64,000 bases of DNA from Oscillospiraceae bacterium (GTDB lineage: Bacteria > Bacillota > Clostridia > Oscillospirales > Oscillospiraceae): assembly GCA_910574635.1 (NCBI GenBank), contig CAJTCG010000004.1, positions 162,131-226,130 on the forward strand, in the 5' to 3' direction. The notes under the pieces were generated by a model, which was given only the letters and a program-made list of their open reading frames with translations, had not been told where the DNA came from and ran no database searches. A program made the translations under genes and the position numbers. Below, piece by piece: positions 1 through 6,922 of this stretch; the first letter of the stretch is position 1; every line of letters starts with the position of its first letter.

Positions 1-53
1 TGCTTGAATGTGAGATCGGAGAACTTTTGGAGTTTATTCCTCCCGAGAAATAA
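1..53 (+). CDS. XRE-family regulator, C-terminal end only (partial)
   Basis: An open frame enters from the left edge and stops at TAA 51-53. Its end reads LECEIGELLEFIPPEK. This is the usual C-terminal signature of small Cro/CI-type helix-turn-helix regulators of the YozG type, where a sequence like 'L.CE.GDLLEFIP' closes the five-helix domain. The DNA-binding part lies outside the window, so target and role cannot be read. A terminator-like hairpin follows about 50 bases downstream. Confidence 0.6.
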   Translation, partial: LECEIGELLEFIPPEK

Positions 54-96
54 GGTAAATTCAGAAAAATTCTGATTGTCCCATTTTATATGCAAA

Positions 97-130
97 AAGC
101 CTCCCATGCCAGACGGCACGGGAAGTTTTC
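97..130 (+). terminator. Probable intrinsic terminator of the partial XRE gene
   Basis: The arms TCCCATGCC (102-110) and GGCACGGGA (115-123) pair with one G-U around a 4-base loop. An A-run precedes them and AGTTTTC follows. The hairpin sits shortly after the partial regulator gene. The rest of 54-269 holds no further gene; it is AT-rich and presumably contains the promoter of the next gene. Confidence 0.55.
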
Positions 131-239
131 GTAGTCACCGCCCCATCTGGGTCACTGCTGGCAGTATATCATATAATTCGGTGCATTGCTATAGATAAAA
201 CTACAAACTTGTAAGAATTTTCCTTTTGCCTATTCGGGG

Positions 240-265
240 TTACACTACTTGTAAAGGTGGTGTAA
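240..265 (+). promoter_or_regulatory. Candidate operator overlapping the ribosome binding site of the XRE gene
   Basis: TTACAC (240-245) and GTGTAA (260-265) form an inverted repeat that encloses the AAAGGTGG ribosome binding site, a few bases before ATG 270. Small XRE regulators often repress themselves through such repeats. Autoregulation here is an inference from position and symmetry only. Confidence 0.35.
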
Positions 266-269
266 TGCT

Positions 270-599
270 ATGGCTAGGAAATTAAAAGACGTCAATATAG
301 AAATCGGAGCCAGAATTAAAAGCGAACGGACAGCCCAGAAAATGACTCGTGAGGACTTGGCGAAATTGTCTGGTTATAGTGCTAACTTTATTCAGGAAGT
401 GGAACGAGGACGTTCTGGCCTGTCCTCTGAGTCTATCCGCGCGTTTGCCGTGGCCCTCAATCTCTCCGCAGACACCTTATTGTTTGGGAGAGCTCCAGAC
501 AGCTTTGAATATGTCATACAGAAATTGAAAGCCGTTCCGGCTGACAAACTGCCGCATGTTCTAAAAATCATAGATGAAGCGATTGAATGTACTCGCTAA
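270..599 (+). CDS. XRE-family helix-turn-helix regulator (109 aa)
   Basis: Residues about 11-65 form a Cro/CI-type five-helix domain. The motif TREDLAKLSGYSANFIQEVE contains the two DNA-contacting helices, and ALNLSADTLLFG closes the fold. The remaining 40 residues are helical and may dimerise. The start is ATG 270, preceded by AAAGGTGG at good spacing. The gene is short, stands alone and converges on the leftward metabolic operon, sharing a bidirectional terminator with it. Its target is unknown; the inverted repeat over its own ribosome binding site suggests autoregulation. Confidence 0.85.
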   Translation: MARKLKDVNIEIGARIKSERTAQKMTREDLAKLSGYSANFIQEVERGRSGLSSESIRAFAVALNLSADTLLFGRAPDSFEYVIQKLKAVPADKLPHVLKIIDEAIECTR

Positions 600-602
600 G
601 AG

Positions 603-640
603 AAGATAGCCCCACGCCGCTGGCATGAGGCTATCTTTAT
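603..640. terminator. Bidirectional terminator between convergent genes
   Basis: AAGATAGCC (603-611) and GGCTATCTT (629-637) pair perfectly, with an inner GCC/GGC pairing. T-rich tracts follow on both strands. It lies between the rightward XRE gene (stop at 599) and the leftward crotonase gene (stop at 658). Confidence 0.75.
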
Positions 641-657
641 TCGTTCTTGCACAGTGG

Positions 658-1467
658 TTATATGCCCTTGTATTGCGGCTCCCGCTTTTCCAGGAAGGCA
701 CTGACTCCTTCCCTGAAATCCGAGTGCCGCGCCATGTAGCGAGTATAAGTAACTTCCAATTCGTTCTTGCGGTGCATCTGGAAGTCCTCCTGCTCATTCA
801 TACACGCCTTTAGATAGCGGAGAACCAGAGGCCCCCGCTTGCAGAGTTCCCGTGCTTTCTCCATAGCCGCTGGCATCAGCTCCTCCAGGCTGTCAACCAC
901 CATCGTGACGCCGCCGTACTTTTCGTGCAGTTCCTCCGCCGTTATGGAGCTTCCGCAGTAGCACATATCCCTCTGGATTTGGGGCGGAAGTATCCGGGCC
1001 AGATGGCCGCTTCCGCCAACGACGCTTAGTCTGGCTTCCGGCGCTCCAAAGAGGGTCCCCTTCACGGCGATTGAGATATCCGCGCCTGCCGGATAACAGA
1101 GGCCCCCGCCGAGACAGTGGCCGTGGACCGCGCAGATCAGGGGGACCCGCAGATCATACAGGGCTTGCGCCCCGTCATAGTAGAGCTCTTGGGTATTGGT
1201 CACGTCCCTGTCCTCAATGCTCTGGTAGAATCGCTTGATGTCAACGCCTACGCAGAATGTTTTCAAGTCCGAGTGCATGACGCATACCCATATTTCGTCA
1301 TTGTGGTTGATATAGTCACAAACCCGCAGGATTTCCTCCTGCATAACGCCGCTGACCGCGTTTACCGGAGGGTTGTGCAGCGTCATGACTGCGATGTGAT
1401 CCTCTATAGTGAGGAAAACCTGTTGAAGTGGTTTAAACCCAATTTCATTTACTTTTTTAACTGCCAT
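658..1467 (-). CDS. Crotonase (enoyl-CoA hydratase/isomerase) family protein
   Basis: A 269-residue crotonase-fold enzyme acting on acyl-CoA thioesters. The oxyanion-hole segments are TFCVGVDI (about 70-77) and GHCLGGGLCYPAGADISIA (116-134). FGAPEARL carries Glu144, at the position of the first catalytic glutamate of enoyl-CoA hydratase. The second classical glutamate region (around GGSGHLARIL onward) is divergent, so the reaction could be hydration, isomerisation or another crotonase chemistry. Start ATG 1467 (MAVKK) is chosen over an upstream in-frame codon because TAGGAG lies just before it. It is the last gene of the operon and the intact member of a tandem pair. Confidence 0.88.
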   Translation of the reverse strand: MAVKKVNEIGFKPLQQVFLTIEDHIAVMTLHNPPVNAVSGVMQEEILRVCDYINHNDEIWVCVMHSDLKTFCVGVDIKRFYQSIEDRDVTNTQELYYDGAQALYDLRVPLICAVHGHCLGGGLCYPAGADISIAVKGTLFGAPEARLSVVGGSGHLARILPPQIQRDMCYCGSSITAEELHEKYGGVTMVVDSLEELMPAAMEKARELCKRGPLVLRYLKACMNEQEDFQMHRKNELEVTYTRYMARHSDFREGVSAFLEKREPQYKGI

Positions 1468-1527
1468 GCTGCATCTCCTATTATTTTCGAGCATCCATAA
1501 ATAACACTTTGGGCTGCTCCATAGCTT

Positions 1528-1923
1528 TCAGTCCGGTTTAGAATGTACCCATATTACGTGTTGTCCTAAAGACGGACATTCCAAATCGCAGATCAAAGGG
1601 ACCCGCAGGTTAAACAGGGATTGCGGGGTAACTGGGCTGGATGGCTCCTTGTTGGGTGCGTCTTTATCCGAGCTGCCCTGCTGTAATTGCTGGATATCCA
1701 CACAAGAACAAAAGGTTTTCAGATCGGAGCGCAGAAAGCACATCCAAATGTCTTTATTTTGGTTGATGTAGTCCTGAACCAGCCATATTTCATACCAAAG
1801 GCCAGCGAGGGCAACTGCCGCCGCCAAAGGCTGTAACTTCATTACCGCAATATGGTTTTCGATGGTTAAACATATCTCTTGGAGTTTATGATGGCCTATT
1901 TCCTTTATTTCCTGGACCGACAT
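1528..1923 (-). pseudogene. Decayed tandem copy of the crotonase gene
   Basis: The 131-residue frame aligns with the first ~130 residues of the neighbouring crotonase: EIG..KLQ/PLQ, LTIE(N/D)HIAVM, DYIN.N..IW.C...SDLKTFC..VDI, and L(F/Y)(N/D)LRVPLIC. The oxyanion segment GHCLGGGLCYPAG has become CPSLGQHVIWVHS, and the frame stops soon after, so the C-terminal half of the fold is missing. The ribosome binding site (AGGAG) and ATG 1923 are intact. A tandem duplication followed by decay is the simplest reading; a non-catalytic partner protein is less likely. Confidence 0.75.
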
Positions 1924-1937
1924 TGTATTCTCCTGTT

Positions 1938-2001
1938 ACGTCTGCAACGGATGGAGCCGTTACAGCTTCCCATAACGGCTCCATCATCGCTATGCAGACG
2001 T
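1938..2001 (-). other. Long intercistronic hairpin
   Basis: GATGGAGCCGTTA (1950-1962) pairs perfectly with TAACGGCTCCATC (1973-1985). Outside it ACGTCTGCA (1938-1946) pairs with TGCAGACGT (1993-2001), giving 22 base pairs with a small internal loop. There is no T-run, so it does not look like an intrinsic terminator. It lies between the DUF169 gene and the ribosome binding site of the crotonase pseudogene. It may be an mRNA-stabilising or processing hairpin, or a remnant palindromic repeat. Confidence 0.7.
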
Positions 2002-2009
2002 CGATTGCG

Positions 2010-2771
2010 TCAGAACTTCAGGTAAGAGGCCGGAAGCCCCTCGGTAATATCCGTCGTCAGGCTGGAAGGGGCAATCGGGTGCCGAAGCCCGTTTTTGAAC
2101 ATCTTCCCCAGCCCGTCCACGCACCGGAGGACATGATCCGGTGTCAGCGTGACACGCAGCTCCCACTCGCCTACGCCGCTGAACTTGCAGTCCGCAAAGC
2201 AGGGGAGGGCCAAGGACGGTTTCCCGGTCATAAAGGTCCGCGTCCAGGAATCCGAGCAGGTGGACTCGCCCGTGAAAGTAAATTCCAGTTTTTCGTAGTT
2301 GTCGAACTGATAAGCGGCAAACAGCATGAACGCCTGGGAAGGGCTGATGTTCATGATTACCACATCCGGCTCAATGCGGCCGGCGTCGATAGGGGAGGCA
2401 ACGACCGCATAGTATTTGGAGTCAACGCAGTTCAGCGCCGCATGATGTCCCCTGGCCGCTTCGCTGTTGCCATACCAGACACCCTCGAATACCTTTCCGC
2501 TGTACCATTCCTCGTCGCGTTCCACAAGGCCATGCACGCCCCGGCAGTAGTTGTTATGGATGTTTTCAGGCTTGCACGCGGAGGTCCACCCAAACTGGAA
2601 GGCATGACCCACCACCATGCAGGGCGCGTAATGTTTTTCGTGGATGCGTACTTTCGGGATTGCGTTCAGCTCCTCCTCCGTGGCAATCCACTTCATCCCG
2701 ACCGGGGTGTACATCAAATGGAGATATCTTTTCAGATCAGCAGTAATCTGTTTCCACTCATAGGTTCCCAT
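2010..2771 (-). CDS. DUF169-type protein
   Basis: A 253-residue soluble protein with no signal peptide or membrane segment. The layout fits DUF169: an N-terminal YTPVGMKW-like strand, conserved cysteines (CMVVGHA, CRGVHG), a PDVVIMNISPSQAFMLFAA segment, TFMTGKPSLALPCFADCKF, and a closing GEWELRVTLTPDHVLR region. DUF169 proteins are of unknown function and often lie beside catabolic or redox genes. Several cysteines may bind a metal or cofactor, but none is proven. Start ATG 2771 follows GAAGGG. It lies between the symporter and crotonase genes, so a role in the same pathway is likely. Confidence 0.7.
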   Translation of the reverse strand: MGTYEWKQITADLKRYLHLMYTPVGMKWIATEEELNAIPKVRIHEKHYAPCMVVGHAFQFGWTSACKPENIHNNYCRGVHGLVERDEEWYSGKVFEGVWYGNSEAARGHHAALNCVDSKYYAVVASPIDAGRIEPDVVIMNISPSQAFMLFAAYQFDNYEKLEFTFTGESTCSDSWTRTFMTGKPSLALPCFADCKFSGVGEWELRVTLTPDHVLRCVDGLGKMFKNGLRHPIAPSSLTTDITEGLPASYLKF

Positions 2772-2802
2772 AAGTCTTTACCCTTCTTTCCTTATTTGGT
2801 TG

Positions 2803-4317
2803 TTACGGTTCAGTAACGGTATCCTCAACACCCACGAACATTTTTTCTGCATGAGCAGGGTCCATAGGCTTGAACAGGGGAATACCGATCAGGGTCAGCA
2901 CCACGCTGATAAAGCCGCCGATGCCGCAGCACTGATATACGGAACCGATAATGTGCCCGAAGTAGAGGATGCAGAAGGAAGCGCACCCGCCGATAGAGCC
3001 GAGCAGAGCTGCGCCCTTTCCGGCTTTTTTGCTGTACAGGCCGACTACCACAGGACCGGCAACAGCGGACATGATGGTTCCAGCTGCGGACCACAGCATA
3101 ACCGTCAGGTTGGACGGCTTGGAAAACGCAATGGGAATCGCTATGATGCCGATTACATAGACGGACCACTTCATCACGGACATCGTAACCTTCTCCGTCT
3201 TGGCTTCATCCACTTCGACTCCCTGGCGGCGCTTGCTGCCCATGTAGATTTTGTTATACCAAGTGTTGCCGATAACCACGCTCATGTACAGCAGGATACC
3301 GTCCACAGTGGACATGGAGGCCGCAAGAATGACGCACAGGAACACCGCGGAAACAATCTCCGGGTAAACTTCGGTGATAAACCAGGGAAGCGCGTTATCC
3401 ATGCCGCTGACTGTCTCGCCGATACCCTCCGGCAGAAGGATTCGGGTGTAGGAGCCGCCCAAGACAACACAGCCCATGATGAACATACAAATAGCAGTGT
3501 AGATGATGAACTTTTTGATGTCCCGGTCGTTTTTCAGATAGGTGCATTTGCCGATAATCTGGGGGTTCATAGTCCACCACAGATGGGCTATAAACATCCA
3601 GAACACGGCAAAGGCAGTCGGGTATCCTCCGTTGTTGGGGTTGACGCTCAGCGCCAGATTCGGGTCGATTTCAGATAGCAGCCTGGGTACTTCCGTAAAC
3701 ACATTTCCAAAAAGGAAGAAGCCGGTAAAGAATATAATCAACGCCAAAACGCACATCAAGGCACCCTGGGCCACATTTGTATACACATGGGCATAAGTGC
3801 CGCCCATGGAAATGTAGATGATGATGACCACAGCGGCGATGCAGACGCCTACCTGATAGGAGATGTTGGGGACCATGTGGTTGATTACGATGCCCACGCC
3901 CACCAGCTGAGAGGCGACATACAGGATTTGCAGGAGGCTCACCAGCCCCAAGAATACTCGCAACCCCTCGCTGCCATAACGGTCGGCCACCCAATCCGCT
4001 ACACTTGCCGCATGGATGTTCTTGTTGACCCGGCGATATCTTCTGGCGATAAAGCACAGGCACAGGCAGGTGGTAGTCCATTGGGATGCCCAGAACCAGA
4101 TGTTTGTAATGCCGTAGGCAAAGCCCTGTCCGGCAACGCCAAGGAAATACCCGGCGCTGGAAAACGTGGCCGCATAGGTGATAGCGGTTGCCAAGGGGCT
4201 GATGTCGCCGGACCCGGCGGCGTAGGATTCAACCGACGTTACCCGCTTCGACGCCTTCCATCCAAGCGCGATCATTCCGGCAACATAGAGCGTTGCCAAT
4301 ATAATGAAATAAACCAT
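2803..4317 (-). CDS. Sodium:solute symporter (SSS) family transporter
   Basis: A 504-residue polytopic membrane protein with about 13 hydrophobic helices and the SSS hallmark near the N-terminus. SVESYAAGSGDISPLATAIT is followed by TYAATFSSAGYFLGVAGQGFAYG, the region that forms part of the sodium and substrate site. The family uses sodium to drive uptake of pantothenate, proline, short organic acids and similar solutes; substrate cannot be read from sequence. GGAGGAAG precedes ATG 4317. It follows a 30-residue microprotein by 30 bases and a CoA-transferase, so the solute is probably a carboxylic acid that is then activated to its CoA ester. Confidence 0.9.
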   Translation of the reverse strand: MVYFIILATLYVAGMIALGWKASKRVTSVESYAAGSGDISPLATAITYAATFSSAGYFLGVAGQGFAYGITNIWFWASQWTTTCLCLCFIARRYRRVNKNIHAASVADWVADRYGSEGLRVFLGLVSLLQILYVASQLVGVGIVINHMVPNISYQVGVCIAAVVIIIYISMGGTYAHVYTNVAQGALMCVLALIIFFTGFFLFGNVFTEVPRLLSEIDPNLALSVNPNNGGYPTAFAVFWMFIAHLWWTMNPQIIGKCTYLKNDRDIKKFIIYTAICMFIMGCVVLGGSYTRILLPEGIGETVSGMDNALPWFITEVYPEIVSAVFLCVILAASMSTVDGILLYMSVVIGNTWYNKIYMGSKRRQGVEVDEAKTEKVTMSVMKWSVYVIGIIAIPIAFSKPSNLTVMLWSAAGTIMSAVAGPVVVGLYSKKAGKGAALLGSIGGCASFCILYFGHIIGSVYQCCGIGGFISVVLTLIGIPLFKPMDPAHAEKMFVGVEDTVTEP

Positions 4318-4347
4318 ATCCTTCCTCCTTTGTGCATTCCCAATTTT

Positions 4348-4440
4348 TTACTTGACTCCCTTGAACGTGAAGTGGACCGCAACGCCCAGCAGGACCGCCA
4401 TACAGGCTTCAAACACGAAGAACCAATGTAAAACTGTCAT
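4348..4440 (-). CDS. 30-residue symporter-associated membrane microprotein
   Basis: A tiny gene with a strong ribosome binding site (GGAAAGGAGAG) before ATG 4440 and stop TAA at 4348. It encodes 30 residues starting MTVLHWFFVFEACMAVLLGV and ending TFKGVK: one transmembrane helix with a short basic tail. It lies immediately upstream of the SSS transporter gene on the same strand. Similar ~30-residue 'symporter small accessory' proteins are known beside SSS transporters, so it probably binds the transporter in the membrane. Assignment rests on position, size and hydrophobicity. Confidence 0.75.
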   Translation of the reverse strand: MTVLHWFFVFEACMAVLLGVAVHFTFKGVK

Positions 4441-4517
4441 TTCGCTCTCTCCTTTCCCACTTATTTTGCGGAGGCGCTGGTTTCTGACGGCACAGGGCCG
4501 TCAAAGCACGGGCCGTC

Positions 4518-5840
4518 TCAACTGTGGGAAAGGAAATTTTCATCTTCCCCGTAGCGTTCCTTGTAAGCGGCCCATAACTCCTCGTGGAATTTGGGGTGAG
4601 CAATACCGATCAGCAGCTTGGCCCGCTCCCGCAGGGATTTGCCCCGCAGATTGGCGATGCCGTACTCTGTGACAATGTAGTGAGTGTCGGTCCGGGGGGT
4701 GGTAACGGTGGTTCCGGCCTCAAAAACCGGGACGATTCTGGAAAGCGTCCCCTTCTTGGCGGTAGACGGCATGGCAAGAATGGCCTTTCCGCCGGGGGAC
4801 AGGAAGGAGCCCCGGATGTAGTCCAGTTGACCGCCGACGCCGCTGAACTGCTGGATTCCCATGGACTCGGAGTTTACCTGCCCATTGAAGTCAACCTGCA
4901 AGCAGGAGTTGATGGAAACCATTTTTCTGTTCTGCCCGATGACCCAAGGGTCGTTGACGTGATCGACGGGGAGCACTTCCACGTCGGGATTGTTATGTAC
5001 AAAGTCGTAAAGCCGCTGGCTTCCCATCAGGAAGGCAACCACGATTTTACCTTTGTGGATGGTCTTTTTTGCCCCGTTGATGATTCCTTTCTCATACAAA
5101 TCAATTACACCGTCGGCAATCATTTCGGAATGGATGCCCAGGTCTTTCTTGTCCGTCAGGGATTTCAGAACCGCGTCGGGAATGGAGCCGATGCCAAGCT
5201 GCAAGGTGGAACCATCCTCGATCAAGCTGGCGCAGTTCCGGCCAATGGCCGCTTCCACCTCCCCAACAGGCCCGGATTCCATTGTCGGCAGGGGAGTGTC
5301 AGCCTCCACCAGATAGTCGATCTTGGAAACGTGAATGTGGGAATCTCCGTATGTACGGGGAAGATTCCGGTTCACCTGAGCGATCACAACCTTTGCGACC
5401 TGGGTGGCGGGCAGCGTACCACCTACGGAAACGCCCAGGGAGCAGAAGCCGTGTTCATCCGGCGGCGTTACCGAAATCAGCACCGCGTCAATGGGCAGCG
5501 TCCCGTCCCGGAAATAGCGGGGGCACTGTCCGAAATAGGTTGGCGTAAAGTCCGCCAGATTTTGAGCGACGGCCTTGCGGTTGCTTCCGCTGATAAAGAG
5601 GCCGTTAAACCGCAGGTGCCCCTGCATCTCCGGCGCGCAGTATTCAGAGCCGAACAGCGTGACCCAATGTACCAGCTCCACGTTTTCATACTGCCTGTAG
5701 TTCCGGCACATGGCTTCCACCAAGGCCGGAGGCTGGTTTGCGGCGTGGCCGATCAGGACCCGGCTGTTGTTCGGGATGTGCGTGACCGCCTCGTCTGCCG
5801 TGACGAGGCGGCTTTGGTAGACCGTTTTCCAATTTTCCAT
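4518..5840 (-). CDS. Acetyl-CoA hydrolase/transferase family CoA-transferase
   Basis: A 440-residue class I-type CoA-transferase of the 4-hydroxybutyrate / butyryl-CoA:acetate group, close to the usual length. GIHSEM places the likely catalytic Glu at 239, the residue that forms the enzyme-CoA thioester in this family. The glycine loop SGVGGQLDYIRG (about 333-344) matches the CoA-binding GxGG motif, and TEYGIANLRGKSLRERAKLLI is the typical C-terminal signature. It would move CoA from acetyl- or butyryl-CoA onto the imported acid. It is the first gene of the leftward operon; the promoter should lie in 5841-6033, where no clear consensus was seen. Confidence 0.9.
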   Translation of the reverse strand: MENWKTVYQSRLVTADEAVTHIPNNSRVLIGHAANQPPALVEAMCRNYRQYENVELVHWVTLFGSEYCAPEMQGHLRFNGLFISGSNRKAVAQNLADFTPTYFGQCPRYFRDGTLPIDAVLISVTPPDEHGFCSLGVSVGGTLPATQVAKVVIAQVNRNLPRTYGDSHIHVSKIDYLVEADTPLPTMESGPVGEVEAAIGRNCASLIEDGSTLQLGIGSIPDAVLKSLTDKKDLGIHSEMIADGVIDLYEKGIINGAKKTIHKGKIVVAFLMGSQRLYDFVHNNPDVEVLPVDHVNDPWVIGQNRKMVSINSCLQVDFNGQVNSESMGIQQFSGVGGQLDYIRGSFLSPGGKAILAMPSTAKKGTLSRIVPVFEAGTTVTTPRTDTHYIVTEYGIANLRGKSLRERAKLLIGIAHPKFHEELWAAYKERYGEDENFLSHS

Positions 5841-6033
5841 TAGGACCCTCCTTGTTTTCTACAGCTTCATCTTTAAGTTACCCGTATGTGAGAACCTGTC
5901 TTTAGAATGGCCTGAGTCCGCATAATAGGACCAGCTTTTACTGAAACAGCAAAGCACGTCTATTTCCAGCGATATTGGCCATTTCAAAAATGCGCCCTCC
6001 CCTCCTATCAGGTATGTATCTCACTCGGGCTCC

Positions 6034-6198
6034 TTACGCATTTTTCTGGGGTGGCATCCCCGCCCTACTGACAAGCTCATTTTTTACACCGTTCTCGGCA
6101 ACTTCCGCCAATCGAACCAATGTCATGAAATAAGCCTGGTTTTTGGGAGACAATCGCTTTAGTATTTCAATTGTTTCCTTAATGGTCTTATCATCCAT
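6034..6198 (-). CDS. Small helical protein (54 aa) divergent from an XRE regulator
   Basis: ATG 6198 is preceded by AAGAGG, and the frame stops at TAA 6034. The product begins MDDKTIKETIEILKRLSPKN and continues as an amphipathic helix (AYFMTLVRLAEVAENG). Such short proteins with a 'LSPxNQ' motif occur beside or fused to XRE regulators of phages and conjugative elements. The same kind of sequence is seen at the C-terminus of the XRE proteins in this window (LVPATQEYLLLMARELL). It may be an antagonist or partner of the divergent regulator. Function is unproven. Confidence 0.55.
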   Translation of the reverse strand: MDDKTIKETIEILKRLSPKNQAYFMTLVRLAEVAENGVKNELVSRAGMPPQKNA

Positions 6199-6208
6199 CA
6201 CGATACCT

Positions 6209-6273
6209 CTTATTAAGATTATGATATAGTAATACCATGAACTTAATATTTTGTCAATGGGTTTTATTAAGTT
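6209..6273. promoter_or_regulatory. Divergent promoter region with palindromic operator
   Basis: AACTTAATA (6240-6248) and TATTAAGTT (6265-6273) form a perfect 9-bp inverted repeat with a 16-base spacer. A third half-site, TATTAAG, lies at 6211-6217. The region is very AT-rich and sits between two divergent genes, one encoding an XRE regulator. This layout fits autoregulatory control of both directions. Promoter boxes were not assigned. Confidence 0.5.
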
Positions 6274-6374
6274 AATGATAAAAACATAGTATGGCGGTCT
6301 TGAAATTCATTCCTTTATATGGTAAAGTAACTTTATAAGGGTATTTCAGCAGAAAGCAGATAAGGAGAGTATCA

Positions 6375-6740
6375 ATGACTTCAAGGTTAAAGCAGCTTCG
6401 CAAGACGTTGAAAATAAATCAGACCAATTTTGCAAAACAGCTCGGGATTACACAAACTGCATATTCCATGATTGAAAATGGAAATAATCCGTTGTCTGAC
6501 CGATATATAAAGGTGATTTCCTCTGTTTTTGGGGTAAATGAAGCATGGCTGCGAACAGGTGATGGCGATATGTTTTACTCATCGCCCTATGAAAAGGAAT
6601 TTACTGAAATATTCGGTAGTCTTGTCCCTGCCACCCAAGAATACCTCTTGCTTATGGCGCGTGAACTGCTGGCAACGCAGGAGCGGTTACTAAACCCGCC
6701 GACAGAGCAGCAAAGTTGTTCCCCTGGAACAAGTGAATGA
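6375..6740 (+). CDS. XRE-family regulator of the mobile-element type (121 aa)
   Basis: Residues 1-65 are a Cro/CI helix-turn-helix: LRKTLKINQTNFAKQLGITQ, YSMIENGNNPLS, then FGVNEAWLRTGDGDMF. This last signature (NEEWLRTGxGxMF) is common in regulators of conjugative elements and prophages. The C-terminal half is helical (EIFGSLVPATQEYLLLMARELL). ATG 6375 follows AAGGAG. It is divergent from the 54-residue gene and converges on the relaxase gene at a bidirectional terminator. It is a candidate control gene of the ICE, but it could equally be chromosomal. Confidence 0.85.
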   Translation: MTSRLKQLRKTLKINQTNFAKQLGITQTAYSMIENGNNPLSDRYIKVISSVFGVNEAWLRTGDGDMFYSSPYEKEFTEIFGSLVPATQEYLLLMARELLATQERLLNPPTEQQSCSPGTSE

Positions 6741-6877
6741 GCTGGCATTATTGATACCCAACAATCAAAAAAGAAAAGGCCGATAATTTGAAACCGGAAG
6801 TTCTCCTCCAGCACCAAAGAGCCGAGGTGGATATGGCTGCTTTGGCAAAGAAGGTTATGGCTAATTTCCACAAAAAA

Positions 6878-6920
6878 GTAAAAAAGCCTCCCATACCACT
6901 GGCATGGGAGGCTTTTTTAC
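6878..6920. terminator. Strong bidirectional terminator
   Basis: The arms GTAAAAAAGCCTCCCAT (6878-6894) and ATGGGAGGCTTTTTTAC (6904-6920) are a perfect 17-bp inverted repeat with a 9-base loop. U-tracts arise on both strands. It separates the rightward XRE gene from the leftward relaxase gene, which ends at 6923. The stretch 6741-6877 holds no convincing gene. Confidence 0.9.
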
Positions 6921-6922
6921 AG

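Noticed and set aside
4475..4505. GACGGC/GCCGTC hairpin between the CoA-transferase and microprotein genes
   Set aside because: The stem is only about 6 bp and has no U-tract; chance is likely in GC-rich sequence.
5841..6033. Sigma-54 or sigma-A promoter of the CoA-transferase operon
   Set aside because: A TATTAT box is visible but no good partner box at proper spacing; no GG-N10-GC pattern could be placed with confidence.
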